DNA from: DATMER01 sp036266195
Lineage (GTDB): Bacteria > Acidobacteriota > Thermoanaerobaculia > Multivoradales > UBA5704
Assembly (NCBI GenBank): GCA_036266195.1
Contig: DATANP010000415.1
Location: 1 to 8,078, forward strand
Direction: 5' to 3'
Length of the DNA: 8,078 nucleotides
This document shows, piece after piece, positions 1 to 7,144 of this stretch. Both the position numbers and the translations under genes were made by a program. Position 1 is the stretch's first letter; every line of letters starts with the position of its first letter. The notes beneath the pieces were generated by a model that was not told the DNA's origin, did no database searches, and worked only from the letters and a program-made list of their open reading frames with translations.

Positions 1-778
1 GGCCCTCCTGATGACGGAAGCCGCTCGCGATGTGGCCGAGCTCGTAGTGGGTGTCCACCTGGTCCGCGACCAGGGCGTTCATCTGGGCAGCCCAGCGGGC
101 ATCGAGGGAGTAGAAGGGACGGCCGAGCGCGAGATGGCGCACGTTGCCGTCGCTGTTGTCCGAGTACCCCGCGCCCAACCGGACCCGGCTCCCCAGGACG
201 GCCGCATCGTCGTACTGGAACAAGGAGGAGGTGCGGTCCACGTTCGACGAGTGCGCCAGGGTCACGCTCTTGCCGGTCCCCAGCAGGTTGGTGTCCTGGA
301 GCTGGAACCCGGTCGAGCTCACGCCGCCGCTGCGGCCCAGGTTCACGCCGACGTTCAGGGTCCAGACGTCGCGGGTGACGACCTCCACGTCCACCCGGTT
401 GCCGTTGTAGCGCACCGGCCGGATCTCGGCATCGTAGAGGTAGCGGTCCTGCCGGAGGATGCGCTCCGACTCGTCCAGCAGGCGCCGGGAGTAGCGGTCG
501 CCGCTGCGGAACAGGAGCTGGTCGAGGATGACCGAGTCCCGCGTGGTGCGGTGGAGCTTGTTGGCGATCAGGAAGAGGCGCCGGTTCTCCTCCGGGTCTT
601 CCGGATTGAACACGTCGCCCACGTTGACCTTGATCTCGCCGATCACGGCGCCCTGGGACTCCAGGGCGTCGTCCGGAGGCACTGCGGGAGCCGTGGAGGC
701 AGGCGGCGGCTCGTCGGCCGGGGACAGGCCAGGGACGGCCAGCCAGAGCAGGGCTGCCAGAGCAACCATGCGTTTCAT
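1..778 (-). CDS. BamA/TamA-like outer-membrane protein with POTRA domain (partial, C-terminus beyond window)
   Basis: The frame opens at the ATG at 778-776 and stays open for 259 codons to the window edge, so the C-terminal part is missing. It begins with a signal peptide: KR, a hydrophobic run over residues 4-17, and likely cleavage near residue 21 before DEPPP. A Pro/Ala-rich linker to about residue 40 follows. Residues 45-136 look like one POTRA-type domain, with an opening beta strand (GEIKVNVGDVF), a helix containing LDESERILRQDRYLYDAEI, and a closing strand (RVDVEVVTRDVW). From about 140 alternating hydrophobic strands begin; FQLQDTNLLGTGKSV (158-172) resembles the conserved start of BamA/TamA/Omp85 barrels. 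Such proteins insert or export proteins or lipids at the outer membrane. A single POTRA and an unassigned role make it unlikely to be the essential BamA itself. It starts 13 bp after the sulfatase-like gene on the same strand, suggesting an operon. The family call is fairly secure; the substrate is unknown. Confidence 0.82.
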   Translation of the reverse strand, partial: MKRMVALAALLWLAVPGLSPADEPPPASTAPAVPPDDALESQGAVIGEIKVNVGDVFNPEDPEENRRLFLIANKLHRTTRDSVILDQLLFRSGDRYSRRLLDESERILRQDRYLYDAEIRPVRYNGNRVDVEVVTRDVWTLNVGVNLGRSGGVSSTGFQLQDTNLLGTGKSVTLAHSSNVDRTSSLFQYDDAAVLGSRVRLGAGYSDNSDGNVRHLALGRPFYSLDARWAAQMNALVADQVDTHYELGHIASGFRHQEG

Positions 779-788
779 ACGACTACAT

Positions 789-793
789 CTCCT
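789..793 (-). promoter_or_regulatory. Shine-Dalgarno site of the POTRA/barrel gene, overlapping the upstream stop codon
   Basis: Read on the minus strand, the stop codon TAG of the sulfatase-like gene (794-792) runs straight into AGGAG, which lies 10 nt before the ATG at 778. Sharing the SD with the upstream stop codon is typical of tightly spaced operon genes and of translational coupling. It supports 778 as the start in preference to the next in-frame ATG at residue 4. Confidence 0.6.
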
Positions 794-2792
794 ATTTCTC
801 GGGATTCCAGGCCAGCGTCTGTTCCGGCTGGAGCGGCTTCATCCCATAGGAGCCGTTGCGGTACTCCGTGTCGGCGCCGGTGTAGTAGGAGATGGCATCC
901 TCGATCAGCTCGACACCGGCGCGGTCGGGCCGAGGCAAGGGGACGAAGCTGCCGTCCGGCCGCACGTCGAAGAGCTGCGCCGAGCGGTGCAGGCCCAGCA
1001 CCGCGATCCGCGATCCCTTCATCAGGGCGATCTCGTTGTTGTGCGTCATCAGCGCCCGCCCGGCGGACGGGTCGATATGGAGCACGTCGTGGCCGAAGAA
1101 CGGCGAGTCGTACTCCATGCCGAGGACGCCCAGCACGGTCGGCGGAATGTCGAGTGAGGAGGTCAGCGTGTCGATCCGGTCGCCGGCCGGGATCACACCC
1201 GGGGCGTAGAAGAGGATCGGCACCTCGTAACTGGGCAGCGGGATCACGGCCGAGCCGTAGACCCGCGCGCCATGGTCGCCCATGAGGACGAACAGGGTGT
1301 CCTTGAAGAAGGCATGCTGGCGCGCCTGGCGGACGAAGCGGCCGAGGGCCCAGTCGGCGTAGCGGACCGCGTTCTCGCGGCTCTTGAGCGACTTGTCCCA
1401 GGTGATCTCGCCCTCGGGGAACGTATAGGGGCGGTGGTTCGAAACCGAGAGGACCAGCGTGTAGAACGGCCGGCCGTTGGCGTGCATGGCGTCCATCTCG
1501 GTCAGCGCGCGGTCGAAGATCGACTCGTCGGCCACACCCCAGGCCGTGCGGAAGGCGTCCTCCGAATAGTCCTTCTGCTCGACCACGCGATCGACGCCGT
1601 TGGCCCGGAGATAGCCGCCCATGCCGTCGAAGAGCGCCCGGCCGCCGTAGACGAACAGCGTCTGGTAGCCGTGCGCGCGCAACAGGGCGGGCAGCGTGAA
1701 GAGGTCCTTGGACTGGGGCCGCCGCACGATGGAGATGCCGGGCAGGGGGGGCAGCGACGAGGTGGTCGCCTCCAGGGCGCGGATCGTGCGGTTGCCGGTG
1801 GAGTAGGCGTGCGTGAAGAGCAGCCCCTCCTTCGACAGCGCGTCGTAGCTCGGAGTGAGGCTCACCGGTCGATCCCGCCGGGGATGGAGGGTGCCGACGA
1901 ACTCGGAGCCGAAGCTCTCCTCCAGCACCACGACCACGTTGAGAGGACGCCGCGGTCCCAGAGGTTTGATGTGGCGCAGGGTGGAGCCCGGCCGGAACGA
2001 GGCCGGCACGGCCTCGGGCTCGGCGAGCAGCCCGCGCAGGCGGTGGAACACCGTGGCGCTGTCGCGGGTGGCGTAGAGACCCGCGTACGGCGCGTCGCTG
2101 CCGAGGAGCGCGTTCCAGAAGGAGCCGTAGCCGTTCGCGGCGATCTCGTTGAGGGCGCGGTCCCCGGAGACGTGCGCCAGCGAGGCCGGCACCCCGAAGG
2201 TCAGGCCCAGGAGGACGGCCGCGAACGCGAGCGCGGCGAGGTTCCGCTGGCCGAAGGAGAGCGGCCGGCTCCAGGCCGCGCGCAGGGGCTTCCGGACCAG
2301 GAACGCGACCGCGATCGACACCGCGCCGAGCAGCGCGAGCACCAGGCCCGTGGGATAGCTCTCCCAGATGTTCTCCACCACCTCGGTGGGGTACATCAGG
2401 TAGTCCACGGCCACGAAGTTGAACCGGCCGTTGAACTCCAGGAAGAAGAACACCTCGACCACCGCCACGAAGAGGATGCCGAAGCAGGCGGCTCCGAAGA
2501 GCACCGCGACCATCGCCCGATGGGCTCGGCTGCGGTACCAGCGCTCGGGGGCCAGAACCAGATACAGGACGAACGGCACGACTACCCAGACAGCCGCCCG
2601 GGCGTCGAAGACCTCGCCGGCGCCGAGCGCCGCCAGGACCGCGAGGACACCGTCGTGCGAGACCGCATTCTGGAGCACCAGGAGGACGAGCCGGACCAGG
2701 AAAGAGACGGCCATGAGCCCGACGACGAGCCCGGCCGCGAGGCGGAACCTGGACTCCGTCCAGGCGACGCGAAGCAGATGAAGACCCTTCAT
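792..2792 (-). CDS. LTA synthase/phosphoglycerol transferase-like membrane sulfatase-fold protein
   Basis: This 666-aa protein has two parts. The N-terminal part has about five membrane helices (near residues 17-41, 66-82, 93-118, 148-166 and 184-204). The C-terminal part is a sulfatase/alkaline-phosphatase-fold domain (about 284-600) facing the periplasm. Motifs match the LtaS/MdoB (COG1368) group: VVLEESFG with metal-ligand Glu292, TGNRTIRALEA with the expected nucleophile Thr336, SNHRPY with His453, and MGDHG with Asp506-His507. Enzymes of this family move a phosphoglycerol or similar phospho-headgroup from a phospholipid onto a polymer or glycan. In an outer-membrane bacterium a periplasmic glucan or lipid head group is a likelier acceptor than teichoic acid, but this cannot be read from sequence. 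The ATG at 2792 was chosen because it directly precedes the first helix region. The only longer in-frame ATG (2852) would overlap the divergent gene's start codon and add a poorly membrane-like leader. Family confidence is high, substrate unknown. Confidence 0.9.
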   Translation of the reverse strand: MKGLHLLRVAWTESRFRLAAGLVVGLMAVSFLVRLVLLVLQNAVSHDGVLAVLAALGAGEVFDARAAVWVVVPFVLYLVLAPERWYRSRAHRAMVAVLFGAACFGILFVAVVEVFFFLEFNGRFNFVAVDYLMYPTEVVENIWESYPTGLVLALLGAVSIAVAFLVRKPLRAAWSRPLSFGQRNLAALAFAAVLLGLTFGVPASLAHVSGDRALNEIAANGYGSFWNALLGSDAPYAGLYATRDSATVFHRLRGLLAEPEAVPASFRPGSTLRHIKPLGPRRPLNVVVVLEESFGSEFVGTLHPRRDRPVSLTPSYDALSKEGLLFTHAYSTGNRTIRALEATTSSLPPLPGISIVRRPQSKDLFTLPALLRAHGYQTLFVYGGRALFDGMGGYLRANGVDRVVEQKDYSEDAFRTAWGVADESIFDRALTEMDAMHANGRPFYTLVLSVSNHRPYTFPEGEITWDKSLKSRENAVRYADWALGRFVRQARQHAFFKDTLFVLMGDHGARVYGSAVIPLPSYEVPILFYAPGVIPAGDRIDTLTSSLDIPPTVLGVLGMEYDSPFFGHDVLHIDPSAGRALMTHNNEIALMKGSRIAVLGLHRSAQLFDVRPDGSFVPLPRPDRAGVELIEDAISYYTGADTEYRNGSYGMKPLQPEQTLAWNPEK

Positions 2793-2850
2793 GATCCGGT
2801 AGACTGCGGGACCAACATGAACCGGCCATGAACGGGATATCCTCCGCCGC
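2793..2850. promoter_or_regulatory. Divergent intergenic region between the transferase-like and DUF885 genes
   Basis: These 58 bp separate two start codons pointing away from each other, so promoters for both genes must lie here or reach into the coding ends. I see no convincing -35/-10 pair on either strand and no well-placed Shine-Dalgarno for the DUF885 start. It contains a perfect 8-bp palindrome, GGATATCC (2835-2842), and the tandem direct repeat listed separately. The promoter role is inferred from gene orientation only. Confidence 0.4.
2816..2837. repeat. Two tandem 11-bp direct repeats, possible operator
   Basis: CATGAACCGGC (2816-2826) is followed immediately by CATGAACGGGA (2827-2837). 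The copies match at 9 of 11 positions, including the first seven in a row. The 11-bp period is close to one DNA helical turn, so a protein binding both copies would contact the same face. The location, in the middle of a short divergent promoter region, is where an operator would be expected. The repeat is short enough that chance is possible. Confidence 0.4.
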
Positions 2851-4581
2851 ATGAAGATCTTCCCTGTGCTGCTCCTCGCCTCGCTGGCCGCCGCCCCGGT
2901 GTGTGCCGCGACGTTCCAGGACACCTACCTGGAGCGCTACTTCGACATGTACCCGGGCCGAGCGACCGCGGCCGGACGCCACGACCTCGACCGCCGGCTG
3001 GAGGATCTTTCGCCCGAGCGCCGGACAGCCTGGCTCAACTACAACCGGCGCGCGGTGGACGGCTTCCGCCGGCTGATGGCGGCGCCCTCGACCTCCTACG
3101 ACGACCGCCTCGACGCGGAGCTCCTGCTGCGCCAGGCCGAGCTCGAGGTCTTCGAATACGGCACCCAGATGCGGCCGGAGCGCGATCCTCTGTTCTGGAC
3201 CTCGTTCGTGGGCGATGCCACGGTCTTCCTCCTCGTTCGCAAGGACCTGCCGATGCCGGAGCGGCTGTCGCGCGCCGCCGCCCGCGCCTCCCAACTCCCG
3301 CGGCTGGCGGCCCAGGCCCGCGAGGCGCTGTCGAAAGATCCTTCCCGCGTCGCGCCGGAGATCTGCGCCATCGCCGCTCCCATCCTGCGCAGCTCCGCGA
3401 TCTTCTACCGCGAGGGCTTTCTTCACGCCGCGGAGGGCCAGGGCGCGAAGCTGCGCAAGGAGTTGAAGGAGACCGGGGACAAGGCCGCCGCGGCGCTCGA
3501 CGACCTGGCCTCCTTCCTGGAGGGGCTGCAATCCAGGGCCAAGGGCTATCCGCGCCTGGGCGCCGACTATGCGGCCCGCTTCCGGCTGGTGACCGGCGTG
3601 GACGAGCCGGTGGAGAAGGTGCTGGCCAGCGCCGTAGCCGCGCTGGCCGCCCGGCGCGCCGAAGCCGCGGCCTACGGGCGGAGCGTCTGGAAGGAGGTCA
3701 TGCCGGGCCAGGAGCCGCCGGCCGATGACCGCGAGCTGCTGCGCCGTCTGTTCCACCGCGTCTCCGCCGACCGCGCCTCGAACATGGACGAATTCGTGGC
3801 TGACTATAAGAAGCTGGTGACGGACGCCTTCGACTTCGTGCGCAGGAAGGGGATCATGACCCTGCCCGATCCGCCGAGCCTGGTCACCGACCGGTCGCCG
3901 GGCTTCTTCTCGGGCCAGGCGGTCGGCGGCGTCTACCCTCCCGGGCCGTACGCGCCGGAGGAGCAGACCCTCTTTTACCTGCCGACGATCCCGGACTCGG
4001 CCACCCCGGAGGAGAAGGAGGCGTTCTTCCGCGACTTCAACCACAACTTCAACGTGATGATCACCCCGCACGAGATGGTGCCTGGCCACTACGTGCAGCT
4101 CAAGTGGGCATCGCGCCATCCGCGCAAGGTCCGGGCGCTCTTTGCGGACGGCGTCTACGTGGAGGGCTGGGGGACCTTTTCGGAGCGCCTCCTGCTCGAC
4201 CAGGGCTGGGGCGGGCCGCTGCCGCGCCTGGCCCACCTCAAGAAGCAGCTTGAGAACATCGCCCGGACCATCGTGGACATCCGGGTCCACACCCAGGACA
4301 TGAGCCGCGCCCAGGTCCTCCGCTTCGTGAAGGAGGAGGCGCTCCAGGACGAGCAGTTCGCCGCCAACATGTGGACCCGGGCCATCACCACCTCGCCCCA
4401 GCTCACCTTCTACTATCTGGGCGACCGGGAGGTGCAGGGCTTCTATGAAGAGATGCGCGCGGCCAAGGGGCGGGCCTTCGACCTGAAGGCCTTCCTGGAC
4501 GGCATGATGGAAATGGGCCCCGTGCCGGTGCGGCACTACCGGGAGCGGATGCTGGGCACCGTGGAGACCACGAAGCCATAG
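2851..4581 (+). CDS. Exported DUF885 family protein, predicted zinc metallopeptidase
   Basis: This 576-aa protein begins with a clear Sec signal peptide (MKIFPVLLLASLAAAPVCA, likely cut after residue 19 before ATF), so it should act in the periplasm or outside the cell. The remainder matches the DUF885 family (Pfam PF05960) over nearly its whole length, which is usual for the family. The signature HEMVPGHY lies at residues 407-414, with His407, Glu408 and His413 as probable metal and catalytic residues. VEGWGTFSE follows at 437-445, where Glu438 is a likely further ligand. DUF885 proteins are generally treated as predicted metallopeptidases, but substrates are mostly unproven. Many members have PGHH where this one has PGHY. 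The ATG at 2851 is supported by the signal peptide directly after it, though no strong Shine-Dalgarno precedes it. The gene is divergent from the transferase-like gene, and its last 46 bp overlap the convergent kinase gene. Confidence 0.88.
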   Translation: MKIFPVLLLASLAAAPVCAATFQDTYLERYFDMYPGRATAAGRHDLDRRLEDLSPERRTAWLNYNRRAVDGFRRLMAAPSTSYDDRLDAELLLRQAELEVFEYGTQMRPERDPLFWTSFVGDATVFLLVRKDLPMPERLSRAAARASQLPRLAAQAREALSKDPSRVAPEICAIAAPILRSSAIFYREGFLHAAEGQGAKLRKELKETGDKAAAALDDLASFLEGLQSRAKGYPRLGADYAARFRLVTGVDEPVEKVLASAVAALAARRAEAAAYGRSVWKEVMPGQEPPADDRELLRRLFHRVSADRASNMDEFVADYKKLVTDAFDFVRRKGIMTLPDPPSLVTDRSPGFFSGQAVGGVYPPGPYAPEEQTLFYLPTIPDSATPEEKEAFFRDFNHNFNVMITPHEMVPGHYVQLKWASRHPRKVRALFADGVYVEGWGTFSERLLLDQGWGGPLPRLAHLKKQLENIARTIVDIRVHTQDMSRAQVLRFVKEEALQDEQFAANMWTRAITTSPQLTFYYLGDREVQGFYEEMRAAKGRAFDLKAFLDGMMEMGPVPVRHYRERMLGTVETTKP

Positions 4582-7034
4582 ACCGCCAGACTGCTGATCG
4601 CCAGCACCACGAACAGCGTGGTGCCGGCATACCAGTCGGACGGGTTGTCGGTCAGGGGATAGGAGAGCGCGAGCAGGTAGGTGAGCCGGGAGGTGATGTT
4701 CGCGAGCAGACCGAACCGGAGCCAGATGAAGAGGACAATGGCCACCTTGGCGCCACCTGCGGCGAGCACGATCCACAGGTGGTTGCCGTTGTAGTGGAGG
4801 ACCAGCACGACCATGTAGATCGCTGCGAAAACGCCGATCGCCCAGCCTTCCCGGCGCAGGACCCGCTGGAGCGCCAGGAGGCCGAGCACGGAGGCGAAGC
4901 TCGAGGACATCGCGCCTTGGAGGTCCGAGCAGAGCTGCCGGACCACGCCGGCAAAGCCGGTCAGGCTCTCGGGCCCGGCCAGGCGGAAGAGGGGCTGTCC
5001 GCCGACGGAGGAGGAGACCAGCGTCTCCACGACGCAGACCAGGACGAACGCCAGCCCGAGCAGGCATCCGACCAGGAGATCTCTTCCGACCATGGAGTCG
5101 CGCACGTGTCCCGCCATCAGCCGCGTCCAGGAGACCATCCGCAACGGCCAGCGGCGGCGGACCGGGGGCTCGAAGGACAGGTACAGGCACCAGGCCAGGG
5201 CCGCCGCGCCCACCAGGAGCGGCAGATCGCCGCCCCGCGGCAGGCCCTTGCCGGCGCAGATCCAGTCCACCAGCGACAGCGCGAACACGAACGCGCCCAG
5301 CCGCCAGGCGCCGTTCAGGTCTCCGATGCCGACCCGCAGATGCCGGCGCGTCATGAAAAGGATGACCGCGATCGCCAGCAGGCCCAGGACGGGAGGGATA
5401 TCGGCTCCAGGCTTCAACGACAACAGGGGAGAGGCATCCCTGGCGCCCACGATCCTCAGGGAGACCGGGTGTCCTTCGTGAAAGGCGGCCTCGATCCGGA
5501 TCGGAGCCGCTTCCCAGGCGGCACGCTCGTCGGCGTAGACCGCGGGGGGCAGGAGAGGCCGGATCGGTGCGGCCCGCGCCGGGTCGATGCCTGCCGCCCG
5601 CAAGAGCAGGCTCCGCCCGGGAGGAGGCCCCAGGGCTGTCCCCGCCGGCCGCGGCAGCACCTCCAGCCTTTCGAGGCGGCCTTCCGGGTCGAGAACGAGA
5701 TAAGTCTCTCCCGGGGCGGTCCGCGGCGGGTCGTCCGGCCCGGCCTGGAGCGATACGGGTCTCAGGGGCTCCGGGCTCTCCCGGTACCAGAACCAGTACA
5801 GCGACCGGCTCTCCGGTCTCCCGGGGTCGATCCCGAAGCCGTAGGCGCGGTGCCGGGGCAGATCCTGGTAGCCGAAATGCGCGAGCAGGTCGCGGGCCCT
5901 TCCCGCCAGGGCCTCGGCCGAATAGGGGAGAGGGACCTGATGGTGGGCCATGAACCGGTCGGAAAGCAGGACGATGGTGAAGAGAGCGCCGAGGACGCCC
6001 AGCAGGCAGGAGGCTCCCTTCGCCAGGCTCAGGTCGCCCACGCCCGGGGCCGAAGCCACCATCTCCGGCGACGGAACCTGGCCGCTGGCGAGCGCCGCGG
6101 CCAGCGGATCGCCGGAGATGGAGCGCGCCACCTCCACGGCCGAGGCCGGGCGGTTGACCGGGTCCGGCTCCAGGCAGCGCAGGATCATCCTCTCGGCCGT
6201 GGGATCGAGGTCCAGGACGAACCTGGAGAGCGGTAGCCTGGGCTTTCCTTCCTCGAAAGCCCTGCGTCCGGAGAGCATCTCGTACAGCACCAGCCCCAGG
6301 GAATAGAGGTCGCTCTCGACGCTTACCCGGCCGTGGGCCGCCTGCTCGGGCGCCATGTAGGCCGGCGTGCCGGACCACTCCTCGCCGTCATCGCCCGCCA
6401 GCGCCGCCACGCCGAAATCCGTGATCCGCACCCGTCCCCGCTCGTCGATCATCACGTTGGCCGGCTTGAGGTCCCGGTGCAGGATGCCCGCGTCGTGGAT
6501 CGCGGCCAGGCCGGCGCAGAGCTGCCACGCGATGTCCAGGGCCCTTTTCGGCGGCAGCCGGCCGTCCTTCCGGAGGAGGGAGCGGAGGTCCGTGCCGCAG
6601 ATGAATTCCATGGAGAGGAAGGGGCGGCCTTCCGCCTCGCCCACATCGAACACCCGGCAGACGTTCGGGTGCGCGACCTGCCGGGCCAGCCGCACCTCGC
6701 GGTGGAAGCGCGCCAGGACCGCTCCGTTCCGGGCCACCGCTTCGGGCAGGAACTTGAGGGCCACCGTCTGCCCGAGCTTCAGGTCCTCGACCTGGTAGAC
6801 CTCGCCCATGCCTCCCCGGCCCAGGAGAGAGATGAGGCGGTACCGTCCGGCCAGGAGATCCCCGGGCGAGAACCTCGGCGAGCGGATCTCGACCGTCGCC
6901 ACCGAAGGGCGGGGAGCGGTCCGGAAGCTCTCGACCACCGTTGGCGCGGAGGTGCTGTCCAGCGTCACTCCACACGCCGAGCAGGTGTGATCGTCCTCAT
7001 CGAGGTCAGCCGAACACTCCGGGCACTTGATCAT
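4536..7034 (-). CDS. Transmembrane serine/threonine protein kinase with N-terminal zinc ribbon and multi-pass C-terminal module
   Basis: This 832-aa protein opens with a small zinc ribbon (CPEC...CSAC; Cys4, 7, 18, 21). A linker and a complete Hanks-type kinase domain (about 65-310) follow: glycine loop LGRGGMGEVY (71-80), VALK with Lys94, helix-C Glu113, HRDLKPAN with catalytic Asp188, DFG (206-208) and GTPAYMAPEQ (222-231). All key residues are present, so it should be active in the cytoplasm. One membrane helix (about 340-358) leads to a periplasmic region of about 185 residues, then roughly eight more hydrophobic helices to the C-terminus. FWYRESPEPL, EPPVRRRWP and SWTRLMAGHVRDSMVGRDLLVG resemble a tail I recall from kinases of Acidobacteriota and some other Gram-negatives; its function is unknown to me. 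Start 7034 is the ATG just before the zinc ribbon; the longer frame would need a TTG and adds 16 unremarkable residues. It is divergent from the ABC1/UbiB gene and convergent with DUF885. Confidence 0.9.
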   Translation of the reverse strand: MIKCPECSADLDEDDHTCSACGVTLDSTSAPTVVESFRTAPRPSVATVEIRSPRFSPGDLLAGRYRLISLLGRGGMGEVYQVEDLKLGQTVALKFLPEAVARNGAVLARFHREVRLARQVAHPNVCRVFDVGEAEGRPFLSMEFICGTDLRSLLRKDGRLPPKRALDIAWQLCAGLAAIHDAGILHRDLKPANVMIDERGRVRITDFGVAALAGDDGEEWSGTPAYMAPEQAAHGRVSVESDLYSLGLVLYEMLSGRRAFEEGKPRLPLSRFVLDLDPTAERMILRCLEPDPVNRPASAVEVARSISGDPLAAALASGQVPSPEMVASAPGVGDLSLAKGASCLLGVLGALFTIVLLSDRFMAHHQVPLPYSAEALAGRARDLLAHFGYQDLPRHRAYGFGIDPGRPESRSLYWFWYRESPEPLRPVSLQAGPDDPPRTAPGETYLVLDPEGRLERLEVLPRPAGTALGPPPGRSLLLRAAGIDPARAAPIRPLLPPAVYADERAAWEAAPIRIEAAFHEGHPVSLRIVGARDASPLLSLKPGADIPPVLGLLAIAVILFMTRRHLRVGIGDLNGAWRLGAFVFALSLVDWICAGKGLPRGGDLPLLVGAAALAWCLYLSFEPPVRRRWPLRMVSWTRLMAGHVRDSMVGRDLLVGCLLGLAFVLVCVVETLVSSSVGGQPLFRLAGPESLTGFAGVVRQLCSDLQGAMSSSFASVLGLLALQRVLRREGWAIGVFAAIYMVVLVLHYNGNHLWIVLAAGGAKVAIVLFIWLRFGLLANITSRLTYLLALSYPLTDNPSDWYAGTTLFVVLAISSLAVYGFVVSTVPSIRSR

Positions 7035-7048
7035 GGCGTTTGCTTCAT
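7031..7048 (-). other. Candidate five-codon leader frame overlapping the kinase start
   Basis: On the minus strand an ATG at 7048 opens a frame of five codons, MKQTP. Its TGA stop (7033-7031) overlaps the kinase ATG (7034-7032) in an ATGA arrangement. A GGAGAG sequence lies at 7057-7052, only 3 nt before this ATG but 17 nt before the kinase ATG. The kinase start therefore lacks a well-spaced ribosome site of its own. Translation of the leader could deliver ribosomes to the kinase by coupling. It may equally be chance, since the 3-nt spacing is short. Confidence 0.25.
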
Positions 7049-7144
7049 TATCTCTCCATTTCGCATGGCACACCCGTTGCAATATCTACAGGGCGCAGTT
7101 TGCGGAGCGGCGCGGGTCAGATCGAATTACCGGACGAGGAGCCG
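7035..7144. promoter_or_regulatory. Divergent intergenic region between the kinase and the ABC1/UbiB gene
   Basis: These 110 bp carry the 5' regions of both divergent genes. The kinase-proximal half (about 7035-7090) is clearly richer in A and T than the surrounding coding DNA, as expected for promoter DNA. On the minus strand TAGATA (7088-7083) is a reasonable -10 element for the kinase, giving a leader of roughly 40 nt, but there is no clear -35. On the plus strand TTGCGG (about 7100) and TCGAAT, 16 bp apart, are only a weak pair and would start transcription almost at the ribosome site. Exact promoters remain uncertain. Confidence 0.4.
7136..7141 (+). promoter_or_regulatory. Shine-Dalgarno site of the ABC1/UbiB gene
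   Basis: GAGGAG lies 3 nt before the ATG at 7145. The spacing is shorter than usual, but the match to the anti-Shine-Dalgarno is good and the downstream N-terminus fits the family, so it supports this start. Confidence 0.5.

Noticed and set aside
783..788. A minimal ATG-TAG start-stop on the minus strand between the ribosome site and the POTRA gene start.
   Set aside because: It is immediately after the SD, but a six-base start-stop arises easily by chance and there is no sign of a regulatory role.
11..1285. A 424-codon open frame on the plus strand at the left edge.
   Set aside because: It runs across the 3' end of the transferase-like gene and the whole POTRA gene on the other strand, both of which have strong protein evidence. 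Its C-terminal half is Arg/Ser-rich low complexity.
1272..2831. A 519-codon open frame on the plus strand opposite the transferase-like gene.
   Set aside because: The opposite strand carries a complete family match with catalytic motifs. This frame is compositionally skewed (Glu/Arg/Gly/His) and has no recognisable domain or ribosome site.
2793..2924. A longer start for the transferase-like protein at 2852 or 2924, adding 20-44 residues.
   Set aside because: The extra residues are neither signal-like nor membrane-like and would overlap the start of the divergent DUF885 gene. The ATG at 2792 directly precedes the membrane region.
4779..6236. A 485-codon open frame on the plus strand opposite the kinase C-terminal region.
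   Set aside because: It is antisense to the kinase membrane module and rich in Gln/Arg/Gly/Asp with no domain, as expected for a GC-rich shadow frame.
775..6378. A 5.6-kb uninterrupted open frame on the minus strand (1867 codons).
   Set aside because: It lies out of frame with the two real minus-strand genes and antisense to the DUF885 gene. Its translation is low-complexity Arg/Gly/Pro/Ala/His-rich with no domain. Very high GC makes stop codons rare in such shadow frames.
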